This document shows positions 11,869 through 21,737 of a DNA stretch of 64,000 nucleotides, in pieces; the first letter of the stretch is position 1, and each line of letters opens with the position of its first letter. The position numbers were made by a program, and so were the translations under genes. The stretch is from NCBI RefSeq assembly GCF_900497805.2, contig NW_020948983.1, forward strand, positions 22,738,369-22,802,368, given 5' to 3'. Below the pieces are notes generated by a model, which did no database searches, was not told where the DNA came from, and saw only the letters and a list, made by a program, of their open reading frames with translations. This DNA comes from Vombatus ursinus. Taxonomy: Eukaryota > Chordata > Mammalia > Diprotodontia > Vombatidae.

Positions 11869-11914
11869 AAATTAACTTATGGTTTGTTGACAGTGTTCAT
11901 ATTTCATAGAATAA
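11869..11914. repeat. 46-bp direct repeat, copy 2
   Basis: Second copy of the segment at 11506-11551, 363 bp downstream in the same orientation. Both contain tggtttgttgacagtgttca and end near agaataa. Confidence 0.85.
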
Positions 11915-12090
11915 GTATAGGGTGGAAGATTCTGTGTTTCCTATGAGTAAAAATTATTAATTCTGACATCTGTTTTTAACACTTTCGCTCATATATTTGG
12001 CTTTGTTTCCAGTGAAAGCAGGAAAGTGACTAAGAGATCAACTCAAGATGGCCTCAGGGCCCATTCCCAGCTGGTAGCACATCTGGAATG

Positions 12091-12224
12091 TTATATAAGG
12101 GGGATACATTCAGAGCTGCAGTTTAATAAGATTGGTATTCAGGCATTCTGCCTACAGCAGAGGAAAGGACAGTGCGGCTGACAACATGCCCAGGGAAAAA
12201 TATGTCAAGGTGTCTGAAATATAA
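12091..12224 (+). promoter_or_regulatory. Candidate TATA-type promoter with a short ORF (weak)
   Basis: A ttatataagg box sits at 12091-12100. About 86 bases further on an ATG (12186) opens a 12-codon frame, MPREKYVKVSEI, then a stop. The AAG|gtgtct after codon 8 could be a poor splice donor. The upstream ~90 bases are less AT-rich than the surroundings. Nothing proves transcription, and TATA-like strings are common in AT-rich DNA. I do not recognise a protein starting this way. Confidence 0.2.
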
Positions 12225-12764
12225 ATTATTAGAGTTTTACTTTTATTGTAGATGACCCTTTTTATGGTTAGATATGTATTCTGCTAATATCACTTGAGAT
12301 ATAAAAGTCTATGAAGTCATCCTGGCAGAAAGTACAGACTTTTATCTTCTTGGTAGCAGTTTATGATACATTTGTGTGGCTTCTTTTATGGAAAAAAGTG
12401 TTAAAGTCCAATTTTAATGAGTTGACCCAAAATAATTCTCCCTGTGGATCTGTCAGCTCAAGGTGCCTACAGCCATTAGTGAAGATTTCATTGAATCATA
12501 TATTACACTCATTTGAGTTTGTAGGCAAAATTCATATGTTATCCAACTTACGTGATTTGCGACATAAAAATAGATTGGTTTATTTACCTCTGCATTCCCA
12601 AGCTGTCCCCAGTGGATTTCATTTGTGTTTATCAAGCACATAGCTGTGTCATTAGTCTGAATTCTGGTTTTGTGCCAAGTACTTTCCCAAGCGGCTATAC
12701 TTAATAGTCTGTACTAATTATCATTATTAACTATTGAGTATTGAAGTTATATAATATACAACAA

Positions 12765-13422
12765 CAGTGAAGTATTTATTAAGCACTTATTATGTGCCCT
12801 CAAGGAGTTTACTTGGGTGTGTGTGGGGAATAATATATACAGAGGAGTCAGTACTATATATACATGAAGTACAAAGAATTTTTTGGGAGGGGTGTGTGTG
12901 TGAGAAATGTAGACACCTGGGGACATCCATAATAACCTTGTGAAAGAGGCGATCGTTGAGCTAAGTGAGACTTAAAGAGAGTAATTCTAAGAGAAGGGTT
13001 AGGGAGGTAGTGCATTTTGGGAGTGAGGTAAACCTATGCAGAAACATAAAGGTGAGAGATGGAATGTTGTGTATGGGAGTCATAGGATCTGGAGCTGGAA
13101 GGGACTTCAGATACCTCCAATCACCTATTTTACATATGAGAAAACTGAGGTCCATGAAGATGAAATGGCTTTCTGAAGAACAGATAGGTACTAAGGGGAT
13201 AGAGTGAGGATTTGAATTCATATCTTCTGACTTAAGCACCAGTGCTCCTTCCCCTATACCACAGAGTATCTTTGCTGACCAATTTCGCTGGAACATAGAG
13301 TGTATGAGTGGGGAGTAATGTGAAATAAGTCTGGAAAGATAAGTTGGAGCCAGATTGTGAAGGGTTTATAAGGGCCAAACAGAGGAGTTTACATTTTGTC
13401 CCTGAGCCAATAGAGAGCCACT
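12765..13422 (-). mobile_element. L2 LINE 3'-region fragment, antisense, split by a SINE
   Basis: Opens with gtatttattaagcacttatt and atgtgccctcaagg, the antisense L2 3' terminus. It passes through the 'gaggcgatcgttgagctaag' equivalent and resumes after the SINE with gattgtgaagggtttataag, ccaaacagaggagtttacat and gagccaatagagagccactg. The CORE-SINE at 13077-13275 lies within it. Confidence 0.75.
13077..13275 (-). mobile_element. CORE-SINE (THER1/MIR type) inserted in L2
   Basis: Minus-strand copy: ggatctggagctggaaggga, then atgagaaaactgaggtcca, a gaggatttgaattcatatct block and tRNA-head remnants ending near ccctataccacagag. L2 sequence is continuous on either side, so the SINE is the younger of the two. 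Confidence 0.82.
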
Positions 13423-13427
13423 GTCAT

Positions 13428-13645
13428 GAAAAGAGCACTGGAATTTTAGTCAGAGGGCTTTGTTTGAAAGGATCTTCTGCTCATTGTTAGCTCTGCTACC
13501 TGGGGCAATTGCTTAATTCCCCTGAAGCTCAGGTTGTTTACCTGTTTACCTAAGAACAATGATGTTTGCATTATTTCATTTCACTGGGTTATTTGAAATT
13601 CTAACTGGAAAGTGCTAAATAAAGGTCAGTTATGGTGACTGTGAA
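13428..13645 (+). mobile_element. CORE-SINE (MIR/THER type), plus
   Basis: Ordered remnants include atgaaaagagcactggaatt, tgttagctctgctacctggg, gcttaattcccctgaagctc, a degenerate core, and the tail aaagtgctaaataaaggtca. It is heavily diverged. It begins directly where the L2 fragment stops. Confidence 0.65.
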
Positions 13646-15130
13646 ATTTTAAAGTCAGATTATCCATTTCTTCTGATTATAACTGTCCATGCATTTATTC
13701 CACAGACATCTTTTGAAGGAGATGCTCCACTAATACTCTTCAAATTAATACATATGAGAATTCAAGCACAAAATGATAAGAGAAATTTCTCTGAATCCAC
13801 TAAGTATAACAGTGTGGAAACTTAGAGCCGATGTAGAAAAGTATTTGATTTTTTTTATTGTGGATTAACTAGGTCTTTTGCTTCTTAAAGAATTATAGAA
13901 TCATAGTTGTAAGGCACAATAGAGATCATCTATTGCAATCCTTATAAAAACTCATAAAAATTGGATTTTAACACTAGCCACACAGATGTGTCATGACCTA
14001 CCTAGTGTAATCCTTCCAACTAGGAGGAGCATTTACCTTGGGGACTTTAGGTAGAGAGAGAGGCATCTTTGTGTCATGTCCATATCTGCTTCTGTTGATG
14101 CCATTAGCTTCTAAAACACATTAGAGCAACTTATGCCCAATATAGAATTTCTTCCACAGTGTTCTTAGCATTTATTCAGTTTCTCTTTAATTAAATACTC
14201 TCAATGATCGGGAGATCATTACCTTTTAAGGCAGCCTATATCTCTTCCTCTGTATGTTTGTGTTACCATTTAACTACTTCTTAGTGTCTTCATCAAAAAG
14301 GATGTTGGAAAAGTAAAGCAATAAGGTAAAACTCAGATATGTTGAATTTTCAGCTCATTAATACCTCTGGTAAGAAGGCTGATAGTGTAGGATAATTTGA
14401 GTTTTGTAGAGCATTTGTAGATTTCCATTATTCATCCTTTCCCTATGTCCCTTGATAGACCATTGAGTTGGCTGTAGAAGAGGTAGTGGTGATTTACCTT
14501 CCTCTCATCCCTTTTCTTAGAGCCAAGCTCATTATAGAGCAGGGAGATGACTCTCTGAGGGACTGAGTGTTGTATCATTACATACATTTCCTGAGATACA
14601 GGGATGGCAGCCATAATGACTGGCTAAATCATTGGAACTGTGTATCCCATGAGATCGTGTAGGCTGAAAATATAAACAGTGTTCTAGAGTTTCAAGAAGG
14701 TGAATGATATACCTTAAAATTCTGAGCCTTTGTCATGTGGGTTGATACTCAGTGACTTAGAAGGTGCTCTGTAAACCTTTGATAAATGAATGAATGAATG
14801 GCTTAGCCAAGAAACAAACTTTTCCAAATTGTGCAAGAATAATAATAATAATTCACATAGATATAACTCTACACAGATTTTTGGGAGCTCTTATTTTTAT
14901 CTCCTGTACACATATAGTCTCCACTTGAATTCAAATATCTGGCTTTATGGAATTGGCATAGCCAGTCTCAAATTAACCTAGTGTTCAGTTTTTGCACTTT
15001 GTATATTTCCTGGCATCCATTGAATTCCTCTTATTTAGCTTGTGTCAGATAAAGGTTAACTCACAGATTCTGACCTTGTCTGTCTTTGCTAGCTCTTCCT
15101 TAGTTCCTAAATTAAGTAGCACCAAACTAT
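13646..15130. other. No gene recognised; minor repeats
   Basis: Unassigned AT-rich DNA. A possible decayed SINE start (agaattatagaatcatagtt) lies at about 13890, a gaatgaatgaatgg run at 14786-14801 follows a MIR-like tail, and an aataataataat run is at 14838-14852. No supported coding feature. Confidence 0.5.
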
Positions 15131-15134
15131 AAAG

Positions 15135-15240
15135 AATTCCTTATAAATAATCTAGTACAACTTTCTCTTTATAGATAATGAGATAGAGAGAAGTTACTTG
15201 CTCAAGGTTATTCAAATAGTAGTTAAAAGAGTGAAGAGTC
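15135..15240 (-). mobile_element. CORE-SINE fragment, minus
   Basis: Contains ctttatagataatgagatag, then agaagttacttgctcaaggtt, which follow the minus-strand order of the MIR/THER core and B-box side. Diverged and truncated. Confidence 0.6.
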
Positions 15241-15769
15241 TTCTTTGAGGTTAAAACCTGTTAAAATGCCAAAAATATTTGGATCTGTGATCTTTTCAAT
15301 GTGAATGTTCCCTTCCAACAAGGTAGATCACAATCCATCTGTGAAATCTCCAAACAATCAAACTGTGGGTGACCCACAGGGCAGTAGAGTGTGGATACAA
15401 AGAAGCAGCCAACTTCATAATGATATCTTTTTGCACCCAATGATGTCTTGTTCGTCAGAAGTAGAATAAGAGATACTGAAGAACCTGTCACCTCATCTAC
15501 AGCAATATTTCCTATAGTGATATAGATCACAATTCATCCTACCCATCCTGCCACACATCCATCCAGATTTTTGTCCATGTCTTCTCTGAAGTTTACCACA
15601 AGATCCTCTTGACATTTTGGAGATCTTCCTCTCTTTTGTGTGGGATCACATGTTGATTATTAAATTTTTTTAAAAAAGGGGAAAAAAGCATTTGATTCAA
15701 TGGAGGTTATTTTCCAACATAGTGTCTTTCATTCATGCATAAAAAGTATGCATCTTATCTTACATGATA
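15241..15769. other. Unassigned DNA upstream of the 7SL copy
   Basis: Contains an 89-codon minus-strand frame (15261-15530) without a recognised domain. The text around 15330-15650 could be an old repeat that I cannot name. An A/T run sits at 15660-15690. Confidence 0.45.
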
Positions 15770-16022
15770 TCCTGTAATCCCTGCTACTGGGGGAGACTGA
15801 GGCAGGTGGGTTGCTTGAGCTTGAGAGCTCTGAGCTGCATTAGGGCTAACGCTGATTGGGTGTCCGCATTAAGTCTGGCGGCAATATGGTAAGCCCCTGT
15901 GAAGAGAGAGTTACTAGATTACCTAAAGAGAGGTGAATTGGCTGACATCAGAAACAGAGCAAATCAAAGTTTTTTTCATTGATCAGCAGTGTGATCAGGC
16001 CTGTGAGTATAGGGAAATCCAG
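15770..16022 (+). pseudogene. RN7SL-like: 7SL (SRP) RNA retropseudogene
   Basis: Matches human 7SL from its left Alu domain (cctgtaatccctgctact, gagactgaggcagg, ttgcttgagc) through the S domain: gattgggtgtccgcattaag, ggcaatatggtaagcccct, gattacctaaagagaggtga, cagaaacagagcaaatcaaa, then gatcagcagtgtgatcaggc and ctgtgagtatagg. The functional RNA is the scaffold of the signal recognition particle. This copy lacks the first ~20 bases and most of the 3' Alu-domain strand and carries many changes (for example, helix 8 text is altered to agtttttttcatt). It is almost certainly a dead retrocopy, not a working gene. It is not an Alu or B1 SINE because the S domain is present. Confidence 0.9.
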
Positions 16023-17155
16023 TTTAAGAAGGAACAAAGGAGGGAAGGAAAACCTTATTTTTGATGCTCTGATCATTAATTTTAGGCAAGGCATGAACCA
16101 GTAAAACTCATTCTCACCAAACACATTCACCACTCTCATGAAAGAAAGCCATTGCCAAATCCAAAGCTACGAACATTTCCCTGTAGATAATGAGGTCCTC
16201 CAGATGTTCCATTTTGTGAATGACATCCTCCAGAATGTTATGGAACCTGAAAGAGATCTGAAACCAATTGAGAGACCTTCTGTCTATCAACTTTAACAGA
16301 ATTAGGTGTACCTACCATCCTCCCTTTGAACACCTTTTTTGGACCTATTCATTTAAATGTTTTGTCAAACATTAGCCATCCACTATATGTGTAAGGGATA
16401 AATTGCTCCCAGTATTTATAGTAATGACAACTTTCCAGTTAAGGTAGTTAATTATTTTTTTTTAAATTAGTGAAAAGTAGCTTTTTCTTTTGGTGAGCTC
16501 ACTGGAGGTGTTTATATCACATTTGGAACAATTTTACATTGGGAGCTGATCTGAGGAGGAAAAATGCTATGCAAGGTAAAACCTTTGATCTTTAAGCCCT
16601 CAAAGAAAGTTCTAGTTTTAAAAGAATGCAATTTTTTTTAAAAATTGAGAATGTAATCAGTGTTTTAGCAGCTACATTTCTAGAGAAACCTGTGGTTCGT
16701 GTTTATTCCCTACCTATATGCTTTCATCTGAACTTGGAGCTGATCTACCACTTAGAGGCCCATGGCAAGTGCAGCACGCAATGTGGATGATTGTTCTGGG
16801 GGATTGTGTGTATGATGGTGTTGGCTCACTGTAGAAGTAATCCAATAAGGTCAAATTATACTTCTAAGAGAGGAGGTAGAATTTAATGTGAATGTCTCTG
16901 TGGCATTTTCCCCTGGTTATATGATATCTTACATTTAGAGTATCTTTCATCCCAGCAGATCTCAGAACACTTGTAAAAGTTTATCACTCATATGGAATCA
17001 TTGGATCCACCAAGAGAAATGGCGTCAGCCTGAGAATGGTACATAGCAACTGTTGAGTGACAATAGGGTACTGTTGTCGGTAGTGCTAAGTATTGGTCAC
17101 TTCTGGGGGAGGCATATTTCCTTCATGCAGGACTCCCCTTGTAGGGAAAGCTAGA
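16023..17155. other. No gene or clear repeat recognised
   Basis: Unassigned AT-rich DNA following the 7SL copy. Short frames only. A faint MIR-like block (cagatctcagaacacttgta) lies near 16960 but is too weak to call. Confidence 0.45.
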
Positions 17156-17159
17156 ATTT

Positions 17160-17290
17160 GTTTTAGAAATGGAGGGTATCTTAGAGACCTAATCCAACTG
17201 CCTCCTTTTGCAACTGAGGTCCACAGGGGTTTGGAAGTGACTTGCTAAAGGTCGCACAGGGAACAAAGGGCAGATCTTCACTCATAGGTA
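17160..17290 (-). mobile_element. CORE-SINE fragment, minus
   Basis: The order aatggagggtatcttagaga, tccaactgcctccttttgca, actgaggtccacagg, gaagtgacttgctaaaggtc, gcacagg matches the THER1/MIR minus strand. The head is lost near the (GT)n run. Confidence 0.75.
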
Positions 17291-17322
17291 TTTCAGCTTT
17301 AAACTCAATATTATCTGCACTA

Positions 17323-17324
<2 letters not shown>

Positions 17325-17357
<33 letters not shown>

Positions 17358-17460
17358 TGTGAGAGAGAGAGAAAAAGAGAGAGAGGGTGGGAGGGAGGGA
17401 GAGAGAGATTGAGAAGGAGGGAGGGGGAGGGGGAGAGAGAGAGAGAGAGAGAGAAGAGAA
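17325..17460. repeat. Compound microsatellite (GT)n-(GA)n
   Basis: About 16 GT units (17325-17356) are followed by about 95 bases of GA-rich repeats with ggga variants. Several open frames across it are artefacts of the dinucleotide repeat. Confidence 0.97.
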
Positions 17461-17467
17461 AGCTAAG

Positions 17468-17682
17468 TATAACAAGCAATAGTGGAGTCCACAAAGCAAT
17501 GAATTTGGAATTAGGGGTTTGGGGTTCAAATCCTAGGCCTATAACTGCCTAGCTTTATGACTGAACAAATCCCTTTGCCTTTATGGGCCTGTTTCTTCAT
17601 CTGTAAAATGATAGTTTTGGATCAGATGATCTCTTGGATTTTTTCCAACTCTAAATTTATATTCCTTTGATCCTACTCAGAA
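17468..17682 (+). mobile_element. CORE-SINE (THER1 type), near full length, plus
   Basis: Head remnant at 17480-17545 ending ggggttcaaatcctagg (a B-box-like ggttcaaatcc), then tttcttcatctgtaaaatga, gatcagatgatctcttggat and tttccaactctaaatttat. The order is complete for THER1. Confidence 0.85.
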
Positions 17683-18700
17683 ATACATTCTTTGTATGTG
17701 AAAACTCGCCATGTACTACTTCTCAATCTATATGGTCTAAGTAAGAACAGAAGAATTAGGAGGGAATCAGTCATTCTCTTAATTCCTTCTTTGCTGACAA
17801 GCAGTAGAAAAAACCCTCACAAAAGTCCCCATACCCAAACAAGCCAACCTTTCATAAACTCTAAACAATGTTTTGTATGAATCATTTCATTCTTTTCTAA
17901 TGGGCAAGGGAAGGTAAGAAACCGTGATCAAAAACAATAGGGAGGTGCTAACAGTAACATTGAGAAGGTGTGGTGTCATTGACCATGACCACCTCCCTCC
18001 CCCCCTCCACCAATAGATGCATAAGGATTCTTAACTCAGGGTCATCCCCACTTCCATATTCCTTTCCATCCCACTTGTTGGCTTGAGTTCCTTAACATCT
18101 TGCTTTGCTTGCAAGTGAGGATACATACTTTCCCCTTTTTGCCTGCCCTGCTCCCTGAAAACAGAACATCACCATTCTTTGAGTTCTTATGGATCTGTGT
18201 CAGTACTGCAGGGGAAACAGACAGGATCTTAAAATAAAAGCCAAATGGGGAAGTGTATGAAGTGATGCAGTCCTCAGTAGTGATTCCTGGCCCACAGTGA
18301 AATGTAAGTGGAACTAGGCCTTAGTCTTGCTTTGTTGTTTCTCTCCTGTCCAAATGAATTTCTTTCTGATATTGCCCTTAAGAATCAACCCTTCTGGATT
18401 CTACCAGATGAGATAATGTTTACTAAGTGCTTAGCATAGTGTCTGGAGCATAGTAGGTGCTTAGCTGCCCCCCTTCCCCATCCAGTTTCAGCTCTGAGTA
18501 TGGAAAGGTTAGGCAGGCACTTTCTTTTCTCTCTCCCCACAAATGATCTTCTAACCTTTAGGCCACCAGAGGCCTTGCTTTCCTCATCCTTAATCTTGCT
18601 GACTGAGCCTTTTCTTACTCCCTAGCTCCCTAGCTCCTTGAATGATAAGGAACCTTCCCTGTTGGACCTTTAAAGATTGTTCCTGGGCAGTTGACTTCAC
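17683..18700. other. Mostly unassigned DNA with one SINE tail
   Basis: At 18395-18462 a sense MIR/THER tail is seen (gtttactaagtgcttagc, gtctggagcatagtaggtgc). The rest shows no gene, RNA or clear repeat. Confidence 0.5.
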
Positions 18701-18962
18701 CACCTGATTACAGAATCTAGAAATGTCAGAGCTGGACGTATTACAGAGTCTAGAAATGTCAGTCAAAGTCAATAAACGTTTATTAAGTTGCTGCTATGTG
18801 TCAGGCATTGTACTAAGTGCCTTGTAGATCATCTGGTTCAACTCATGGTTTTTCATATGAGGAAACTGAGATTCTGGGAGGTCACATTGCCTAAGGTCAC
18901 ACAGCTAGTTAGTGGCACATCAGAGATTTGTTATCAGGTCTTCTGACTTTACTTCCAGTATT
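18701..18962 (-). mobile_element. CORE-SINE, minus, with an L2 3'-end insertion
   Basis: Begins with tctagaaatgtcagagctgg and resumes at about 18823 with tagatcatctggttcaactc, atatgaggaaactgagattc, cctaaggtcacacagctagt and a gcacatcagag...ttctgactt head remnant. The middle (about 18765-18820) is an antisense L2 3' terminus: gtcaataaacgtttattaag, gtcaggcattgtactaagtg. Confidence 0.8.
18708..18762. repeat. 33-bp-period partial tandem duplication in the SINE
   Basis: A 22-base segment, ttacagaatctagaaatgtc plus ag (18708-18729), recurs at 18741-18762 with one change (gaatct to gagtct). The period is 33 bp, and the second copy runs into the L2 insertion. Confidence 0.85.
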
Positions 18963-20129
18963 CTTTTCGCTCTGGCTTTTTTCTGGCTGTCTTAGTGAAT
19001 TCAGTCCTTGGAATTTCTCTCTCATCCTTGACTCTTCCTTCCCACGTAAAATAGTGTTGCCAGAATCAGATTCATCGACTAGATATTATGGTTGGCTCTG
19101 CCCTGTAAGTGAAGTTTTGGTTTCTCTACCTTGGCACTGACTGACACCTGGACTTCTGTAACAAATAAATCCCATGCCCCCACCATCCCCATCCCCTTTG
19201 AATAAGGGAGGAGGGTTGGGGTCATAGGGCATGATGTAATCTATAATCCTCTCCAGGGAGGTTGCCTTGGCAGGAGATCCTAGCTACTTTTACCTTATGG
19301 CTTCTGAACCCTGGGAACCCATCTTTATCTCCTTCTAGTGTTTACTCCTACATTTCATTCCTCCCAGACCTCCCTGTAATCTCCTCCCCAGGTTAAAGGA
19401 TCTATCACCTCCAGCATGAAGCCAGAGGAAATTCCACTTTGCCTTGCAGCTAAGAAGTGGAAAAGAGTTCATAATCTCACCCCCCATGGGACAGGGAAAG
19501 GAGAGGAGTAGCATGTTTTCCCTCTAACCCAGACTGAAACTCAGTGCATGTTCTCATAGAACTAATGTTCCACGTGGTGGTTATTTCTCTGAAAGTGGTA
19601 CTGCTTCTGTCTCCCTTGCCCCTGTACGTGGATCCTGGTGCATATGTAGTGGCAAGCAATTGATGCATTCTGACATACGTCAGAAATTGCAAATCTGCTA
19701 GTATGTTGTATATTTTGACTCAAATGGATGTTCATCTGGGGCCTTGCTGACTTTTCACTATAGACTACATTGTGGCAGAAGACCGTGTGGGTTATGGAGG
19801 TGATTTCTCAGTCATCCACGTACATGGATATCACTACATGTCCAGCGTTACAGGGTGAAAGGGAATCAGAACTAGATACACCCAGACACACAGGTATGGC
19901 AGCAATGAGAGGGGATTGTGCTATTACTTTCCATTGTCCCAAGCAAAGAGTTGTCCTGTTTTTCCAGCAGGCACGAAGGGCAGAGTAAGCCAAGGTCCTG
20001 TCCATCTATGATGAGGAGTAGCACAGAGAGGCAGTATTTTTCTTTCTAATATTATTAAACTTCCTACTTGGATACTGAAACTTGCATAGTAGTTGATTGC
20101 ACACTCAGAGTCCAGTGAAGTAAAGAAAG
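18963..20129. other. No gene or repeat recognised
   Basis: About 1.2 kb of repeat-poor DNA with average base composition. Frames up to 72 codons (19477-19692 minus, 19770-19988 plus), none with a recognised domain or convincing splice sites. Confidence 0.5.
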
Positions 20130-20300
20130 CCGAGTGGTGATGGTCATTGTCCTTTGTTCTGGAAGAGGACCAAAATGACATCACTATGTTAGAGTCAAGT
20201 TACGGTGTGTCAGACTATGGAATGTTCTACCACAGGTTGGACACAAATAGTCCAAGTGAACATCTGGGGTGGATTCTCTAAATTTGCTTTTGAAGAGTAC
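20130..20300 (+). mobile_element. Marsupial interspersed repeat, class uncertain
   Basis: Contains gtgatggtcattgtcctttg, ttctggaagaggaccaaaat, gacatcac, then gaatgttctaccacaggttg, gacacaaatagtccaagtga and ggggtggattctctaaattt. I recall this text as a frequent marsupial repeat, probably a SINE, but I cannot name its family from memory. Confidence 0.45.
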
Positions 20301-20347
20301 CAAGTAGAAGGGAACAGAGCTAAATGACTGATTGACATACATATCAG

Positions 20348-20598
20348 TAGATCAGAGGATCTTAACCTGGAATGCACAAAACCCCAAAGGATCCATGAAT
20401 AGATTTCAGGGGATCCATAAATTTGGATGGAGAAAAAATGAAAAAAATCTATTTTCACCAACCTTTAATTGAAATTTAGCATTTCTTTGTATTATGAATA
20501 TAGGCAACAAGCATCATTCTGAGAAGGGGTCCGTAGGCTTCACCAAATTGCTGAATAAGTCTAGGGCACAAAAAAAGTTTAAGAGAGCGTCCTCTAGA
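20348..20598. mobile_element. hAT-like non-autonomous DNA transposon relic
   Basis: Ends are inverted: gaggatcttaacct at the left and aaagtttaagagagcgtcctct at the right. The interior (ggatccatgaatagatttca, caccaacctttaattgaaat) matches the copy at 45.9 kb. Related mammalian hAT relics read ggttcttaacctgg...aggttaagaacc. It has no coding capacity. Confidence 0.6.
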
Positions 20599-20639
20599 AT
20601 CACAAAGAAGCGGCATAGCCCCAAAGAAGAAATATGAGA

Positions 20640-20890
20640 AAACATCTATCCTGCTCATTTTCAGAGGTGTGAGGTCCATGAAGGTGGAATATAGTACATA
20701 TGTTCAGACTTCTTTAATATATCATTCAATTTTCATTTTTTTTTCCTTTTTGCTCTTCATTTTTTAAATTTAAAAATATTCTTGGTTACGTGGCATGGCT
20801 TTCTGGGAAAAGGGAAGCAAAGGGATAATGGAAGAAATTTAAATGATACAAAAACAAAAGATATCAATAAAAATTTATTGGAGAAAAAAG
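20640..20890 (+). mobile_element. L1 LINE 3' end, sense, with tail
   Basis: The order tcctgctcattttcagaggt, ggtggaatatagtacatatg, tcagacttctttaatatatc, cgtggcatggctttctggga, ataatggaagaaattt, acaaaagatatcaataaaaa closes with the terminal sequence of the marsupial L1 3' region. Only the 3' end is present. Confidence 0.7.
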
Positions 20891-21609
20891 AGCCCCTGTT
20901 GCAGATGATGTAGGAGATGTAGGAAGCTCGAGCCAGGGGCTGATTATCAGTCCTTATTCATATGGGTCCTGCTGACTTGAAGCTAAAGCTGAGCATAAAA
21001 TCAGGTATGAATGTTTCAAGTTCAAACATCCATTCTCTTTCCCTTGACCTTGTTATAAAACAAGTTTCTTGATCACGCTTCCACCACATGTTCCTTTTTA
21101 TCACAAAGCTCCTATGAGTCAATAACTGATATGAGTTCGATGATGTGCTAATGTAGTTTTTGTTATGTGTTCACTGTTTATTTTAGTTTGAGGTTTTTAC
21201 TCAGCATCTCACATTGTAGTTCAATGATAGCCTCTATTTCTCCTCTATGACAACATAACCCTTCCTTTCTATAGTAGACAGTTTTTGTGAATTGCCTTGA
21301 ATTAAATATGTATAATATGTGTATATATGCATACATATACATGTATATACAAATGTGTGTATATGTATGTGTGTGTACATATACACATACAAACACATCT
21401 ACTAGTGGCCAATTTTTGGGTGATAAAACTTCTCCGAAGGTAATTAGGCTATTCCCAAGTACATCTGTACTCAAAGTAACTTGGGTAATTTATGAGTTAA
21501 GTAGAATTCAGTGGACTGACCAGGACTACCATGTAAAATGTTGTTTCTTGTGAAAGAATGCATTCCAAGCCCTAAACAACTGACTGATAAATGTTATTTT
21601 GAAATATAA
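20891..21609. other. Unassigned DNA with a TG/TA microsatellite
   Basis: A degenerate tatgtgtatatg/catatacatgtat run occupies about 21305-21395 and explains the frames at 21178-21474 and 21287-21553. No gene is seen. Confidence 0.6.
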
Positions 21610-21737
21610 AACTAGAATCTGAGCTCTTTGATAGCAGAGACTTCTTTTTTGTTTTTGTTTGCTTGTTTTACCTTTCTTTATATCCCTAGCACTTAGCATC
21701 TGGCACATTAATAAATGTTTATTGACTTAACAACTCA
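21610..21737 (+). mobile_element. L2 LINE 3' terminus, sense
   Basis: gaatctgagctctttgatag, cagagacttctt, tatccctagcacttagcatc, tggcacattaataaatgttt and attgactta form the ordered L2 3' end. Confidence 0.82.

Larger units (their letters stand above)
11000..12764. other. Mostly unassigned DNA with a direct repeat and a TATA candidate
   Basis: No clear SINE or LINE is seen apart from a pyrimidine run at 11155-11185. The longest frame is 110 codons (12311-12643 plus), with no domain, no signal peptide of good quality and no splice context. The 46-bp direct repeat and the TATA-like candidate are listed separately. Confidence 0.5.

Noticed and set aside
12311-12643. 110-codon plus-strand frame
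   Set aside because: No signal peptide of good quality, no domain, no splice context, and ordinary composition for the region.
12961-13296. 111-codon minus-strand frame
   Set aside because: It spans an L2 fragment and a nested CORE-SINE, so it is repeat-derived.
15770-16022. Alu- or B1-like SINE
   Set aside because: The S domain of 7SL is present, which Alu and B1 lack, so this is a direct 7SL retrocopy.
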